A DNA stretch of 64,000 bases from Nocardioides psychrotolerans (GCF_900113685.1 NZ_FOQG01000006.1:124001-188000), one strand, 5' to 3'. Shown: positions 19,202 to 27,924, numbered from the stretch's first letter. Program-made: numbers and translations. Notes: generated by a model not told the origin, from the sequence alone.

Positions 19202-21499
19202 TCATCCGCGACGCAGGCTGGCGGGGCTGAAGACCGCCCAGGCGCGGCGCCACGGCGCGGCGTGGACGCCGATCGAGGAACGCTCCGCACGCACGAGCGC
19301 CCAGAAGGCCGCAGCGTCGGCGGCCTCGGGGGAGTCCAGGGCGTAGATCCGGCGGTCGGCTTCGTGCGCGAGACCGAGGATCGCGCCGCCCGCACCCCCG
19401 CCCGCACCCCCGCCCGCACCCCCGCCCGCACCCCCGCCCGGAGCAGCGCCCGGAGCAGCCGCGACGGCGCGGGCCTGGGCCGGCCGGGTCAGCCCCGGAG
19501 CGACGGGCAACCCGAGGTCGCGGGCGTGGTCGACGAGCTCGAGCCACGCGCCGGCATACCTCATCGTCACGCGACGTGAGGAGAGGCGGCGGCGTCGTCG
19601 CACCCCCTTCACCACCGGCACGACGATGGGTGCGCCGAGGGCCAGCGCGAGGAGGACGAGTCCCCAGGGGACCCCGCCCGACCCCTCCTCGGACGACGCG
19701 GACGACGACGGGTCCGGCGGCTCGGCCGCGGGCTCCTCCTCGATCTCCGGCTGCTGCGGCGGCGTGGCCGGCGGGTCGGGGAATGCCCGCGGGGGCAGCA
19801 CCTGGTCCACCCCGACCCGCCGCGGCGGCCGGTTGCCCATGAACATCTCGGTCGGCAGCGTGCGCCACGACCCGTCGGCGATCCGCACCTCGACCCAGGC
19901 CTGCACGTCACGACCACGCACGACGCCGCTCGAGGGAAGGACAGCGCCGACGACGACCCGGGCAGGCGCCCCGAGGCGGTTGGCCATGAGGGCCATCGCG
20001 GCGGCGTACTGCTCGTCGTTGCCGACGGTCGGCTCCCCGAGCACGAAGCCGTCGCCGAGCCGGGTCGTGCTCTGGCCGGCGGGGTAGGACGCCTGCCAGA
20101 AGATCGCGCCGTCGCTGTAGCGACCGACCCGCCTGAGCCGCTCCGCCACCCGGAAGACCCCGTCGATCGGCGAGACGGCACCGAGCGCCCAGGCCTCGAT
20201 GGCCGGGTCGAGGAACGCCCCGGCCTCCCTCAGCGCAGGATCGACCAGGGAGGACGCCGTCATCCGCCGCTTCAGCAGCCCCCCGGTGATCGCGGTCGTG
20301 AAGGTGTAGGTGTCGTTCTTCTCCAGCCGGTCGTCCATGATCGCGGTCTGCGTCGCCGGGTCGTAGCGCAGGTGCGTCTGGGCGTCCTCGCGCGCGGAGC
20401 CGAAGAAGGAGAACGCCTGGACCGCGCCGATCGTCGGGACCCACCGCGAGGAGTAGTCGCCGGTGGGGTCGACCGCGACCCGGATCTCGCGGCCGTCGGC
20501 GGGGTTGTCGATGGTCGAGGAGAGCCGGAGGAACCGGTCGTCGTCGCGCGTGGGGTCGCTGTCGTTGGCGGCCTGCCACCGGTTGCCGTCGTAGGCCTCG
20601 AGCGCGGCGAACCGCACGCGCACCCCGGCCGGCGCCCCCCGCAGCGTCAGCAGCTTGCGCTCGTGGACGTTGCCCTCGGGCGTGCGCTGGCCCGGGGCCG
20701 GCTCGGTGAAGTCGCGGAAGGAGTCGAGCGGCGTCGCCTCCCGGCCTGCGTCGTACGCCGGCACCTCGCGGCTGAGCACGAACCTCGCGCCCGGCGTCGG
20801 GTCACCCGCCACCGCGGCCGCGGTGAGCGCGGCGGCCAGCACCAGCGCCACGCTGCCGAGCATCCGCCAGGCGCGGGCCGGGTCGCGGCCGTGGGCGGCC
20901 TCGTCGATGCGCAGGCCGCGTAGCCGCATCCACATCATCGCGACGACGCCGAACCCGACGCCCTGGAGCAGCACCGAGACCGGCTCGGGCTGGGCGAGGA
21001 GCAGGACCACCGCGAGCACCAGGGTCGGTGGCATGAGGGGAACCGCGGCGCGGGTGGAGCGCAGGGCGAGGGCCGTCCCGATGCCCGCGGAGAACAGCGC
21101 GAGCAGCACCGGTGCGAGGAGCGCGGCCCCGGAGGAGTCGACGGGTGGGTGGGTGCCCAGCAGCACCGGCCAGGCGTCGGCGCTGGCCCGCACGCCGGAC
21201 TCGAGGATGCTCAGGTCGGTCAGCCGCAGGTCGCGCTCGACGATCGGCCCGCAGGCGAAGTAGTAGGCGAAGGCCAGCGCCAGCCCGACGACCTCGACCC
21301 CGCCACGCGCCGCGACCACCCCGGTCGCGACGGCCGACCCGAGGACTGCGGCGACCCCACCGGTGATCCACCACCCGTTGCCGCTGAACGTCGAGGACCA
21401 GCCGGCCAGCGCGATCATCGTCAGGGTCAGGACGAGCAGCACGTCCCAGGCGTGGAAGGGCATCACCTGGGCCGGCGGTCGACGCCGGAGCAGTTTCAC
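19202..21499 (-). CDS. Transglutaminase-like TgpA-type membrane protein, catalytic triad missing
   Basis: Third main gene of a MoxR-DUF58-transglutaminase set. The N-terminal third has about six membrane helices, then an extracytoplasmic transglutaminase-like domain, one more helix near residue 620, and a cytoplasmic tail. The fold signature GNDEQYAAAMALMANRLG, APARVVVGAV and VQAWVEV is clear. The catalytic Cys before EQY is Asp495, the His of HAW is Gln533, and the Asp of the lDpT motif is absent (LPTEMF). It should therefore be enzymatically inactive. The start is GTG at 21499, overlapping the stop of a micro-ORF. The tail has four GGGA repeats. Confidence 0.82.
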   Translation of the reverse strand: MKLLRRRPPAQVMPFHAWDVLLVLTLTMIALAGWSSTFSGNGWWITGGVAAVLGSAVATGVVAARGGVEVVGLALAFAYYFACGPIVERDLRLTDLSILESGVRASADAWPVLLGTHPPVDSSGAALLAPVLLALFSAGIGTALALRSTRAAVPLMPPTLVLAVVLLLAQPEPVSVLLQGVGFGVVAMMWMRLRGLRIDEAAHGRDPARAWRMLGSVALVLAAALTAAAVAGDPTPGARFVLSREVPAYDAGREATPLDSFRDFTEPAPGQRTPEGNVHERKLLTLRGAPAGVRVRFAALEAYDGNRWQAANDSDPTRDDDRFLRLSSTIDNPADGREIRVAVDPTGDYSSRWVPTIGAVQAFSFFGSAREDAQTHLRYDPATQTAIMDDRLEKNDTYTFTTAITGGLLKRRMTASSLVDPALREAGAFLDPAIEAWALGAVSPIDGVFRVAERLRRVGRYSDGAIFWQASYPAGQSTTRLGDGFVLGEPTVGNDEQYAAAMALMANRLGAPARVVVGAVLPSSGVVRGRDVQAWVEVRIADGSWRTLPTEMFMGNRPPRRVGVDQVLPPRAFPDPPATPPQQPEIEEEPAAEPPDPSSSASSEEGSGGVPWGLVLLALALGAPIVVPVVKGVRRRRRLSSRRVTMRYAGAWLELVDHARDLGLPVAPGLTRPAQARAVAAAPGAAPGGGAGGGAGGGAGGGAGGAILGLAHEADRRIYALDSPEAADAAAFWALVRAERSSIGVHAAPWRRAWAVFSPASLRRG
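19388..19440. repeat. 12-bp tandem repeat inside the transglutaminase-like gene
   Basis: About four copies of CGCACCCCCGCC in tandem encode a (GGGA)n linker near the protein C-terminus. The 12-bp unit preserves frame, so copy number may vary among strains. Confidence 0.8.
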
Positions 21500-21585
21500 A
21501 GGTCTTCCCGGTGGGCTCGCAGTTCGACCGCCGCCTCACGGTGGTCGTTCGTCTCCGGACCGATGCGGTCTCTCGCTTCGCTCAC
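21496..21585 (-). CDS. Micro-ORF copy 2 (29 codons)
   Basis: GTG at 21585 overlaps the TGA of copy 1, and its own TGA overlaps the GTG of the transglutaminase-like gene. The encoded peptide begins VSEARDRIGP, has ETND in the middle and ends VELRAHREDL. It differs from copy 1 by one residue (Asn for Asp) and one synonymous base. The charged peptide has no signal or membrane segment. Expression is unproven; it may act as a translational relay. It arose by duplication of an 86-bp unit. Confidence 0.5.
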   Translation of the reverse strand: MSEARDRIGPETNDHREAAVELRAHREDL

Positions 21586-21667
21586 AGGTCTTCCCGGTGG
21601 GCTCGCAGTTCGACCGCCGCCTCACGGTGGTCGTCCGTCTCCGGACCGATGCGGTCTCTCGCCTCGC
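21496..21667. repeat. Two tandem 86-bp direct repeats
   Basis: Units 21496-21581 and 21582-21667 match at 84 of 86 positions (differences at unit positions 54 and 82). The next five bases, TCACA, begin a third unit. 86 is not a multiple of 3, but the 4-bp stop/start overlaps convert each unit into a complete 90-nt ORF. Confidence 0.95.
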
Positions 21668-21671
21668 TCAC
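21582..21671 (-). CDS. Micro-ORF copy 1 (29 codons)
   Basis: GTG at 21671 lies in the DUF58 stop (GTGA overlap) and the frame ends in a TGA that overlaps the GTG of copy 2. The peptide begins VSEARDRIGP, has ETDD in the middle and ends VELRAHREDL; over a third of its residues are charged. Together with copy 2 it forms a chain of three successive GTGA junctions between DUF58 and the transglutaminase-like gene. I know of no named family. A single ancestral linking peptide, later duplicated, is the simplest history. Confidence 0.5.
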   Translation of the reverse strand: MSEARDRIGPETDDHREAAVELRAHREDL

Positions 21672-22888
21672 AGCCGCACCCCGCGGACGTAGGCCGCGAG
21701 CAGTCCGGGCAGCTCCGCCAGCTGGGTCACCGTGAGCTGCGGCGGGCCGGCGAGCGTGTGCTCGGCCGGGGTGCCCGAGCCGTCGGCGCGCAGCGTCAGC
21801 AGTCGTACGTCGTCGGGGAAGGAGCGTGCGACCTCGGGCAGGAGCGAGGTGTCCAGGAGGCCGCCCGAGATGACGACCACCTGGCTGGCGTCGGGGGCGA
21901 CGAGGGCCGCCGTGCGCGCGGCGACGACGAGGTCGCCACCCAGTGACCACGACGAGAGGCAGAAGGCGTCGAGGACCTGCTGCGGCGGGCCGGAGACCTG
22001 CTGGGGGCCGCAGACCATCGTCAGGTCGGACTCGTCGAGCCCGACGCGCAGCACGACGGAGGCCGCGACCTGGAGTGCGAGCTCGAGGTCGTCGGAGTGG
22101 TCGTAGGCCGCGTGGGTGTCGTCGACGATCACCACGACGTGGCTGCGGCGGGTGTCGTGGTACTGCCGCACGTGCAGCCGCCCGGTCCGCGCCGACGAGC
22201 GCCAGTGGACGTGGCGCAGGTCGTCGCCGACGACGTACTCCCGCAGCGCGTGGAAGGACAGGTCGCTCATCGAGATCTCGTCGCTGGGCACGCCCTCGAG
22301 GTCGCGCACCGAGCCGGCCCCGAGGGTCTCGATGCTCACCATCCGCGGCCTCACGAACAGGTCGACCGGGGTGCTCCAGGCGGCGTGGCGCTGGAAGAAG
22401 CCGAGCGGGTCCGTACGACGGGCGCCGGCTGGGCCGACCTGGAGCACCCCGCGGCGCACGGCCGGGACCTCGATCTCCTGCTCCACGCGGACCCCGCGGC
22501 GCAGCACCGGCAACCGCACGTGGGCGCTCTGCGTGCCGGCGTCGGCTCGCTCGGCGTCGAGGGGGACGCTGACGAGGGGGTGCCACATCGGGGCGAGGCG
22601 CAGGTTGGTGACGCGCAGCAGCCCGGTGCCGGTCTCGCCGGCCACGGTGTGGGCCGGGCGCAGCTCGAGCTGGGCGCGGACGCGCGTGGGCAGCGCGACG
22701 AGGACCAGCGCGACGAGGACCAGCAAACCGCACATCACCGCGATCAGCCGGAACTCGGCATAACCCAGCGTGAGGGCGATCGCCTCGCTGGACAGCCCGA
22801 GCAGGATCACCGCGCGCCCGGCCGGGGTGATGCCACGGAGGGCGCGGCCGACACGGCGCCGCACGCGCGTGCGGCGGGTCTCGATCAC
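21668..22888 (-). CDS. DUF58 domain protein
   Basis: Membrane-anchored DUF58 protein with a von Willebrand-like fold, usually encoded with MoxR ATPases and transglutaminase-like proteins. Two N-terminal helices (residues about 24-66) precede the DUF58 signature: RRTDPLGFFQR, then LREYVVGDDLRHVHWRSSAR and GRLHVRQY. The later part has the VVIVDDTHAAYDHS segment typical of the family. It lies 6 bp after the MoxR gene. Its stop overlaps the first micro-ORF. Role: probably assembly or maturation of an envelope complex, inferred from the gene cluster. Confidence 0.9.
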   Translation of the reverse strand: MIETRRTRVRRRVGRALRGITPAGRAVILLGLSSEAIALTLGYAEFRLIAVMCGLLVLVALVLVALPTRVRAQLELRPAHTVAGETGTGLLRVTNLRLAPMWHPLVSVPLDAERADAGTQSAHVRLPVLRRGVRVEQEIEVPAVRRGVLQVGPAGARRTDPLGFFQRHAAWSTPVDLFVRPRMVSIETLGAGSVRDLEGVPSDEISMSDLSFHALREYVVGDDLRHVHWRSSARTGRLHVRQYHDTRRSHVVVIVDDTHAAYDHSDDLELALQVAASVVLRVGLDESDLTMVCGPQQVSGPPQQVLDAFCLSSWSLGGDLVVAARTAALVAPDASQVVVISGGLLDTSLLPEVARSFPDDVRLLTLRADGSGTPAEHTLAGPPQLTVTQLAELPGLLAAYVRGVRL

Positions 22889-22894
22889 CGGGGC

Positions 22895-23860
22895 TCAGTC
22901 ACGGTCGAGGGGTGGCGGCACCGCCGCCAGGAGCTGGGCGATGACTTCGCCGATCGTGATCCCGCTGAATTGTGCCTGCGGGTCGAGCAGCAACCGGTGG
23001 CACAGCACCGGCTCGGCGAGGGTGTTGACGTCCTCGGGCACCACCGAGGTGCGACCGTCGGCCACGGCCCAGGTCTTGGCGACCCGCACCAGGGCCAGGC
23101 AACCGCGGGCCGAGAGCCCCAACCGCACGTGGCGCAGCTCCCGGGAGGCCTCGGCGAGCTGACGCACGTAACGCACCACGGCCCGGTCCACGTGGACGTC
23201 CGCGGCCAGCGCCGACATCTCCGCGATCCGCGCGGTGGAGGCGATCGGCTTGACCAGCTCGGCCCGGTCGCGGACGTGGGAGGCGAGCAGCAGCTCCTCG
23301 GTCGACTCCGCATCCGGGTAGCCGACCGACGTCTTCATCAGGAAGCGGTCGAGCTGCGCCTCGGGCAGCCGGTAGGTGCCGGCCTGCTCGATCGGGTTCT
23401 GCGTGGCGATCACCATGAACGGCCGCGGCACGTCGTGGGTCACGCCGTCGACCGTCACATGCCCCTCCTCCATGACTTCCAGCAGCGCGGCCTGGGTCTT
23501 GGGCGAGGCCCGGTTGATCTCGTCGGCCAGCACGATGTCGTGGAAGATCGGTCCGGGGTGGAACTCGAAGGACCCCTTGGCCTGGTCGTAGACCGTCACC
23601 CCGGTCACGTCGGTCGGCAGCAGGTCGGGGGTGAACTGGATGCGCGCGTGGCTGCCCTCGACGGTGTTGGCCAACGACCGCGCCAGCATCGTCTTGCCGG
23701 TCCCGGGCAGGTCCTCGAGCAGCAGGTGCCCCTCGCTGACCAGGCAGGTCAACGCCAGCCGGATCACGTGGTCCTTGCCCAGCAACGCCTGGCCCATCGT
23801 CTCGGCCATGTCGGTGAATCCCGCCCGGAACCACTGAGCCTGCTCGGCGCTGACCGTCAT
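22895..23860 (-). CDS. MoxR family AAA+ ATPase
   Basis: Chaperone-like AAA+ ATPase. Walker A is LPGTGKTML near residue 53, Walker B LADEINRASPKTQAALLE near 113, sensor 1 ATQNPIEQAG, and the arginine-finger region LDRFLMK follows. At 321 residues it is full length. It is the first gene of the MoxR-DUF58-micro-ORF-transglutaminase operon. The start ATG at 23860 has no strong ribosome site visible. It is transcribed divergently from the SURF1 gene across a 70-bp gap holding two direct repeats. Confidence 0.93.
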   Translation of the reverse strand: MTVSAEQAQWFRAGFTDMAETMGQALLGKDHVIRLALTCLVSEGHLLLEDLPGTGKTMLARSLANTVEGSHARIQFTPDLLPTDVTGVTVYDQAKGSFEFHPGPIFHDIVLADEINRASPKTQAALLEVMEEGHVTVDGVTHDVPRPFMVIATQNPIEQAGTYRLPEAQLDRFLMKTSVGYPDAESTEELLLASHVRDRAELVKPIASTARIAEMSALAADVHVDRAVVRYVRQLAEASRELRHVRLGLSARGCLALVRVAKTWAVADGRTSVVPEDVNTLAEPVLCHRLLLDPQAQFSGITIGEVIAQLLAAVPPPLDRD

Positions 23861-23877
23861 GCAGGGGAGAGTACGGC

Positions 23878-23919
23878 GAAACGACTCCGTCCACCCACCC
23901 GCAGGTGAAACGACTCCGT
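23878..23919. repeat. Direct repeats in the MoxR/SURF1 intergenic region
   Basis: GAAACGACTCCGT occurs at 23878-23890 and again at 23907-23919, 29 bp apart, between two divergent starts. About three helical turns of spacing suits a regulator dimer pair, but no candidate regulator is nearby. Confidence 0.45.
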
Positions 23920-23930
23920 ACCCTGGAGGA

Positions 23931-24704
23931 GTGGCCCGCTACTTCACCCCCCGGATGATCGGCGCCCACCTGGTGGCGCTGGCGTGCGTGGGGGTCGCCG
24001 GGTCGCTGGGGGTGTGGCAGTACGACGCGTGGCAGGCCAACCGGGCCGCAGAGGCGGTCGACCTGTCCGAGCTCGAGCCGCGGCCGATCGCCGACGTGAT
24101 GGGTCCGGACGACCCGTTCCCGGCGGCCTTCGTCGGCCAGCCGGTCACGGTCAGCGGCACCTGGCTGCCGGAGTCGACGGTCTACGTGTCCGGCCGCGAG
24201 GTCGACGGGGCCGACGGTTTCTGGGCCGTCACGCCGCTCGCGGTCGGCTCGGCCGCCGACGACCCCGCGCTGCCGGTCGTGCGCGGCTGGGTCGCCGACC
24301 CGGCGGACGCACCCGCACCGCCGACCGGGACCGCCGAGGTCGTCACCTGGCTGCAGCCCCCTGAGGGCACCGGCCAGGCCGACGACGACCCGACCGACGA
24401 CGTGCTGCCCCAGATGCGCACGGCCGACCTGATCCAGCAGGTCGACCAGGACCTCTACGGTGCCTACGGCGTGGTCGACGCGGACGAACCGTCGACCAAC
24501 GCGGGAGCCGAGGGCCTGACGCCGGCCACGCTCGAGCAGCTGCCGCCGCCGGGGCGGCTGACCGCGCTGCGCAACATCCTCTACGCCTTCGAGTGGTGGG
24601 TGTTCGGGGCGTTCGCCGCCTTCATCTGGTGGCGCTTCGTCCGCGAGGAGGAGGTCCCCCACGAGGTCCCGGCGGAGGCCGACCCAGTACCGTCGGAGGC
24701 GTGA
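23931..24704 (+). CDS. SURF1 family protein
   Basis: Assembly factor family for haem-copper cytochrome oxidase. The N-terminal membrane helix ends in the SURF1 motif GVWQYDAWQANRAAE, the middle holds GQPVTVSGTWLPES and the GxWVxTPL-like segment, and a second helix lies near the C-terminus (FEWWVFGAFAAFIWW). The start is GTG at 23931 after TGGAGGA. The stop overlaps the DUF3817 gene (GTGA). No oxidase genes are in the window, so the partner is remote. Confidence 0.88.
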   Translation: MARYFTPRMIGAHLVALACVGVAGSLGVWQYDAWQANRAAEAVDLSELEPRPIADVMGPDDPFPAAFVGQPVTVSGTWLPESTVYVSGREVDGADGFWAVTPLAVGSAADDPALPVVRGWVADPADAPAPPTGTAEVVTWLQPPEGTGQADDDPTDDVLPQMRTADLIQQVDQDLYGAYGVVDADEPSTNAGAEGLTPATLEQLPPPGRLTALRNILYAFEWWVFGAFAAFIWWRFVREEEVPHEVPAEADPVPSEA

Positions 24705-25063
24705 CAGGAGCCCTGACCCGATACCGCATCATGGCCACGATCGTCGGCGTGCTGCTGATCGTGCTGATCCTCGTGGGCGTGCCGCTGAAGTACCTCCTCG
24801 AGGAGGGCTCCGGCGGCCAGGAGCTCGGTGAGTTCATCACCACCTACCTCGGCGTGGCGCACGGTTGGCTCTACATGATCTTCTTGCTCACCGCCTTCGT
24901 GCTCTCGCGCAAGGCCGGCTGGGAGCTGGGCTTCACGATCGTGACGCTGCTGTGCGGCACCGTCCCGGTCCTGAGCTTCTGGGCCGAGCACCGCGCGACC
25001 CAGCGCACCCGCGCCGAGCATCCGGAGGCATTCGGTCCGGCAGCCACGACCGCAGTCGGCTAG
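24701..25063 (+). CDS. DUF3817 integral membrane protein
   Basis: 120 residues with three hydrophobic helices (VGVLLIVLILVGVPLKYL, HGWLYMIFLLTAFVL, FTIVTLLCGTVPVLSFW) and the conserved start of the DUF3817 family, often linked to haem A or haem-copper oxidase assembly neighbourhoods. Function is unknown. Its GTG overlaps the SURF1 stop, so the two are coupled and probably share a role in respiratory assembly (inference). Confidence 0.82.
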   Translation: MTGALTRYRIMATIVGVLLIVLILVGVPLKYLLEEGSGGQELGEFITTYLGVAHGWLYMIFLLTAFVLSRKAGWELGFTIVTLLCGTVPVLSFWAEHRATQRTRAEHPEAFGPAATTAVG

Positions 25064-25090
25064 GCCGATGACTAGGCCGATGACCAGTCG

Positions 25091-25918
25091 ATGACCACCG
25101 CGTTCGTGCTCGGCGGCGGCGGGATCCTCGGCGCCGTCGAGGTCGGCATGCTCCGTGCCCTCTTCGAGCGGGGCATCACCCCCGACCTCGTGCTGGGCAC
25201 CAGCGTGGGTGCGCTCAACGGCGCGATGGTCGCGCGCGACCCGAGCGAGGCCGTCATCGAGCGGATGCTCGACCTGTGGCGCAGCGCCAACCAGAGCGGC
25301 CGCGAGGTCTACGGCGACCGGCCGCTGCGGACGGTGCGCCGCGCGGTCTCGACCGGCACCCACATCTACTCCGCCAAGCCCCTCAAGCAGCGGCTCGTCG
25401 AGGAGCTCGGCGACATCACGTTCGAGGAGCTGCCGGTCCGGTTCCAGGTGTGTGCGGCCAGCATCGAGCGCGCGGCGGAGCACTGGTTCAGCACCGGCCC
25501 GGTGGTTGACGCGGTCGTCGCGAGCGCCGCCGTACCCGGGATCCTGCCGCCGGCCGAGGTCGACGGTGAGCACTACCTCGACGGCGGCATCGTCAACTCC
25601 ATCCCGCTCGGGCGGGCCGTCCAGCTCGGCGCGACGCGGGTCTTCGTGCTCCAGGTCGGTCGCATCGACCGACCGCTGACCGTGCCGAAGCGGCCCTGGG
25701 AGGTCGCGCGGGTGTCCTTCGAGATCGCCCGACGACACCGGTTCAACCGCGAGCTGGCCGAGCTGCCTGACGACGTCGAGTGCCACGTGCTGCCGGCCCG
25801 CGGCACCTCCGCGCGCGACGACACCCTCTTCGGCACGCGTGACTTCAGCACCGTCGAGGCCCGCATCGACCGGACCTACGAGGCCTGCCGTGACTACCTC
25901 GCCGAGCACGATGCCTGA
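25091..25918 (+). CDS. Patatin-like phospholipase family protein
   Basis: Serine lipid acyl hydrolase family. The oxyanion-hole motif GGGGILG (residues 8-14), nucleophile elbow GTSVG (Ser38) and catalytic Asp in DGGI near residue 167 are all present, giving the Ser-Asp dyad. There is no signal peptide, so it is probably cytoplasmic or membrane-peripheral. The start ATG at 25091 follows GATGACCAGTCG. It lies 15 bp before a phospholipid acyltransferase-like gene, suggesting linked lipid remodelling. Confidence 0.9.
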   Translation: MTTAFVLGGGGILGAVEVGMLRALFERGITPDLVLGTSVGALNGAMVARDPSEAVIERMLDLWRSANQSGREVYGDRPLRTVRRAVSTGTHIYSAKPLKQRLVEELGDITFEELPVRFQVCAASIERAAEHWFSTGPVVDAVVASAAVPGILPPAEVDGEHYLDGGIVNSIPLGRAVQLGATRVFVLQVGRIDRPLTVPKRPWEVARVSFEIARRHRFNRELAELPDDVECHVLPARGTSARDDTLFGTRDFSTVEARIDRTYEACRDYLAEHDA

Positions 25919-25933
25919 GCGGGGCGTCGGGTC

Positions 25934-26941
25934 GTGCTGACCCGCGTCGTACGACGGGTGGTCATCGCCCCGGCCGTCGTGCTGCTCGCCGTCCTGATGT
26001 GGATCACGCTGCCGCTGTGGCTGCTCGGCGCCGCCGCGCTCTCACCGTTGCTGCCCGGTCGGTGGCGGGCGCTGCGCCTGGCGTGGATCTTCGTCGTCTA
26101 CCTCACGATGGAGGCGGTCGTCCTCGCCGTGCTGCTGGGGCTGTGGCTGGCGAGCGGCTTCGGTCGCCGGATCCGCAGCCCCTACTACGAGGGCATCCAC
26201 TACGACCTGGTCCAGGGCGTGATGTGGGTCTTCTTCCGCGAGGCCAAGCGGGTGCTCAAGCTCACGATCCTCACCGACGGACCGAGCCCGGACGCGCACC
26301 CGGGAGTCCCCATCCTCGTCGCCTGTCGTCACGCAGGTCCCGGCGACTCCTTCACGCTGATCCACGCCTTGATGCACTGGTATCGCCGCGAGCCCCGCGT
26401 CGTCCTCAAGGACACCCTCGCCTGGGACCCCGTCATCGACGTGCTGCTGCGCCGGATCCCGGCGTCGTTCATCTCGCCCGACCCGGCCGAGGGCGACGAC
26501 CTGGAGAGCAAGATCGCGTTGCTCGCGTCGGGTCTCGACGCGGACGACGCGTTCGTGATCTTCCCCGAGGGCGGCAACTTCACCCCGGAGCGGCGCCAGC
26601 GGGCGATCGACAAGCTGCACCGCCTCGGCCTCGACAAGATGGCAGCGCGGGCCGAGGCGATGACCAACGTCCTCGCGCCCAGACCCGGCGGCTTCATCGC
26701 CGCGCTCGACGCCGCCCCGGAGGCCGACGTGGTCCTGGTCGCGCACACCGGCCTCGACCACCTGCTCACGGTCGGCGACATCTGGCGCGAGCTGCCGATG
26801 GACAAGCGGATCGTCATGCGCTGGTGGCAGGTGTCGCGCGACGAGATCCCCGAGAGCCGCGAGGAGCGCATCGAGTGGCTCTTCGGCTGGTGGGAGCACA
26901 TCGACGCGTGGATCGAGGATTATGACGGCCACCCGACATGA
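25934..26941 (+). CDS. PlsC-like 1-acylglycerol-3-phosphate acyltransferase
   Basis: Membrane acyltransferase. Two N-terminal helices (about 8-70) precede the PlsC domain. The usual HxxxxD motif appears as RHAGPGDSF near residue 132, and FPEGGNFTPERR near 213 corresponds to the family EGT/EGG motif. The start GTG at 25934 follows GGGGCGTCGG. It is probably co-transcribed with the patatin gene. The substrate cannot be told from sequence. Confidence 0.8.
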   Translation: MLTRVVRRVVIAPAVVLLAVLMWITLPLWLLGAAALSPLLPGRWRALRLAWIFVVYLTMEAVVLAVLLGLWLASGFGRRIRSPYYEGIHYDLVQGVMWVFFREAKRVLKLTILTDGPSPDAHPGVPILVACRHAGPGDSFTLIHALMHWYRREPRVVLKDTLAWDPVIDVLLRRIPASFISPDPAEGDDLESKIALLASGLDADDAFVIFPEGGNFTPERRQRAIDKLHRLGLDKMAARAEAMTNVLAPRPGGFIAALDAAPEADVVLVAHTGLDHLLTVGDIWRELPMDKRIVMRWWQVSRDEIPESREERIEWLFGWWEHIDAWIEDYDGHPT

Positions 26942-26945
26942 CGCC

Positions 26946-26973
26946 GACCCGCCACCTGGATAGGTGACGGGTC
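26946..26973. terminator. Bidirectional hairpin between convergent genes
   Basis: GACCCG-C-CACCT, loop GGAT, AGGTG-A-CGGGTC forms an 11-bp stem with one mismatch, between the ends of the acyltransferase and the convergent coiled-coil gene. No long T-run follows. Confidence 0.6.
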
Positions 26974-27000
26974 GAGACGTCGTACGTCGTGCGGGGTGGA

Positions 27001-27711
27001 TCAGGCCTTGGGGTCCTCGATCTCGACGACGTCGGCGGGCTCGTCGGGCGTCGTGACCGGTTGCGGTGCCTCGGCGGCGTCGGCGAAGGCCTCGTCGGGC
27101 GACGAGCCCCCGGTGTCATCGGCCCGGGTGGCGCCGGCAGCTGCCGGTGCTGCGGCCTGGGTCGGCGGGGGCGTCGGCACGTAGGACGACTGCCAGTTGT
27201 TGCTCTCGGCCTTGCCGCCCTGGAGCTTCTTGGCGACGAACGCGACTCCACCGGCGATCGCGGTGAAGAGCACGAGCTTCTTCAGCTTGGAGCCCTTCTG
27301 GGGCTCGGGCTCACCCTTGAGCTGGGCGACCTTGGCGTCGGCCAGCGCCTTGGCGGTCGCGGCCTTCTCGCTCGCGAGGGCGTGGCCGGAGGCGATCAAC
27401 GGAGCGGCCTTGCTGGTGGCCCGGTCGCGGGCGTCGGCGAGCATGGGGGCTGCCTTCTCCCGGGCCTCGAGGGCCTTGGCTCCGGCGATCGCGACACCGG
27501 AGGCGATGACAGGCGTGGCCTTCTCGCGGGCGTCGGCGAGGACGGGGGCGGCCTTGTCCTTGGCGTCGATCAGGGCCGGCACAGCGGTGTCCTGCACGAA
27601 GTCTCGTGCGGACTCGTAGGCGGCCTCGACGTGGGGACGGGCGGCGTCGACGTAGTCGCTCGCCTGGCCCCTCGCCTGGTCGAGCAGCGACTTCTTCTTG
27701 CGCAGTCCCAT
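27001..27711 (-). CDS. Hypothetical protein with repeated amphipathic helices
   Basis: Not a recognised enzyme. 236 residues: a Lys-rich start (MGLRKKKSLLDQARGQ), then about 120 residues of Ala/Lys/Glu/Asp repeats of the type AxxxAxPVLADAREKA resembling apolipoprotein-like or LEA-like helices, then one hydrophobic segment (KLVLFTAIAGGVAFVAKKL) and a disordered acidic Pro/Ala tail. The start ATG 27711 has AAGGAGT upstream. Several actinobacteria encode similar proteins near the cyclophilin ppiA. A membrane-associated structural role is a guess. Confidence 0.65.
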   Translation of the reverse strand: MGLRKKKSLLDQARGQASDYVDAARPHVEAAYESARDFVQDTAVPALIDAKDKAAPVLADAREKATPVIASGVAIAGAKALEAREKAAPMLADARDRATSKAAPLIASGHALASEKAATAKALADAKVAQLKGEPEPQKGSKLKKLVLFTAIAGGVAFVAKKLQGGKAESNNWQSSYVPTPPPTQAAAPAAAGATRADDTGGSSPDEAFADAAEAPQPVTTPDEPADVVEIEDPKA

Positions 27712-27924
27712 TGCGAGCACTCCTTTGTCAGCGGTACACCTACCCAACCACGGGGCTGGCGGGTCGACCACCCCCAGGGTGTCCCGGGCGGCGGCAGGGG
27801 CACGCAGACGCGCTGCCCCCGGACCCCCGTACCCAACCGACGAGCCCGTCACACGTCCGACCTTGGCGTGCGTGGGAGGATCGCGGGAGTTCGAATCCTC
27901 TCGTAGTCCACGTGAAAGGCAGTC

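Noticed and set aside
27869..27911. tRNA-like 3' end (GTTCGAATCC then TAGTCCAC) before ppiA
   Set aside because: The T-stem has mismatches, there is no matching 5' acceptor or anticodon arm upstream, and no second copy exists in the window to mark an attachment site.
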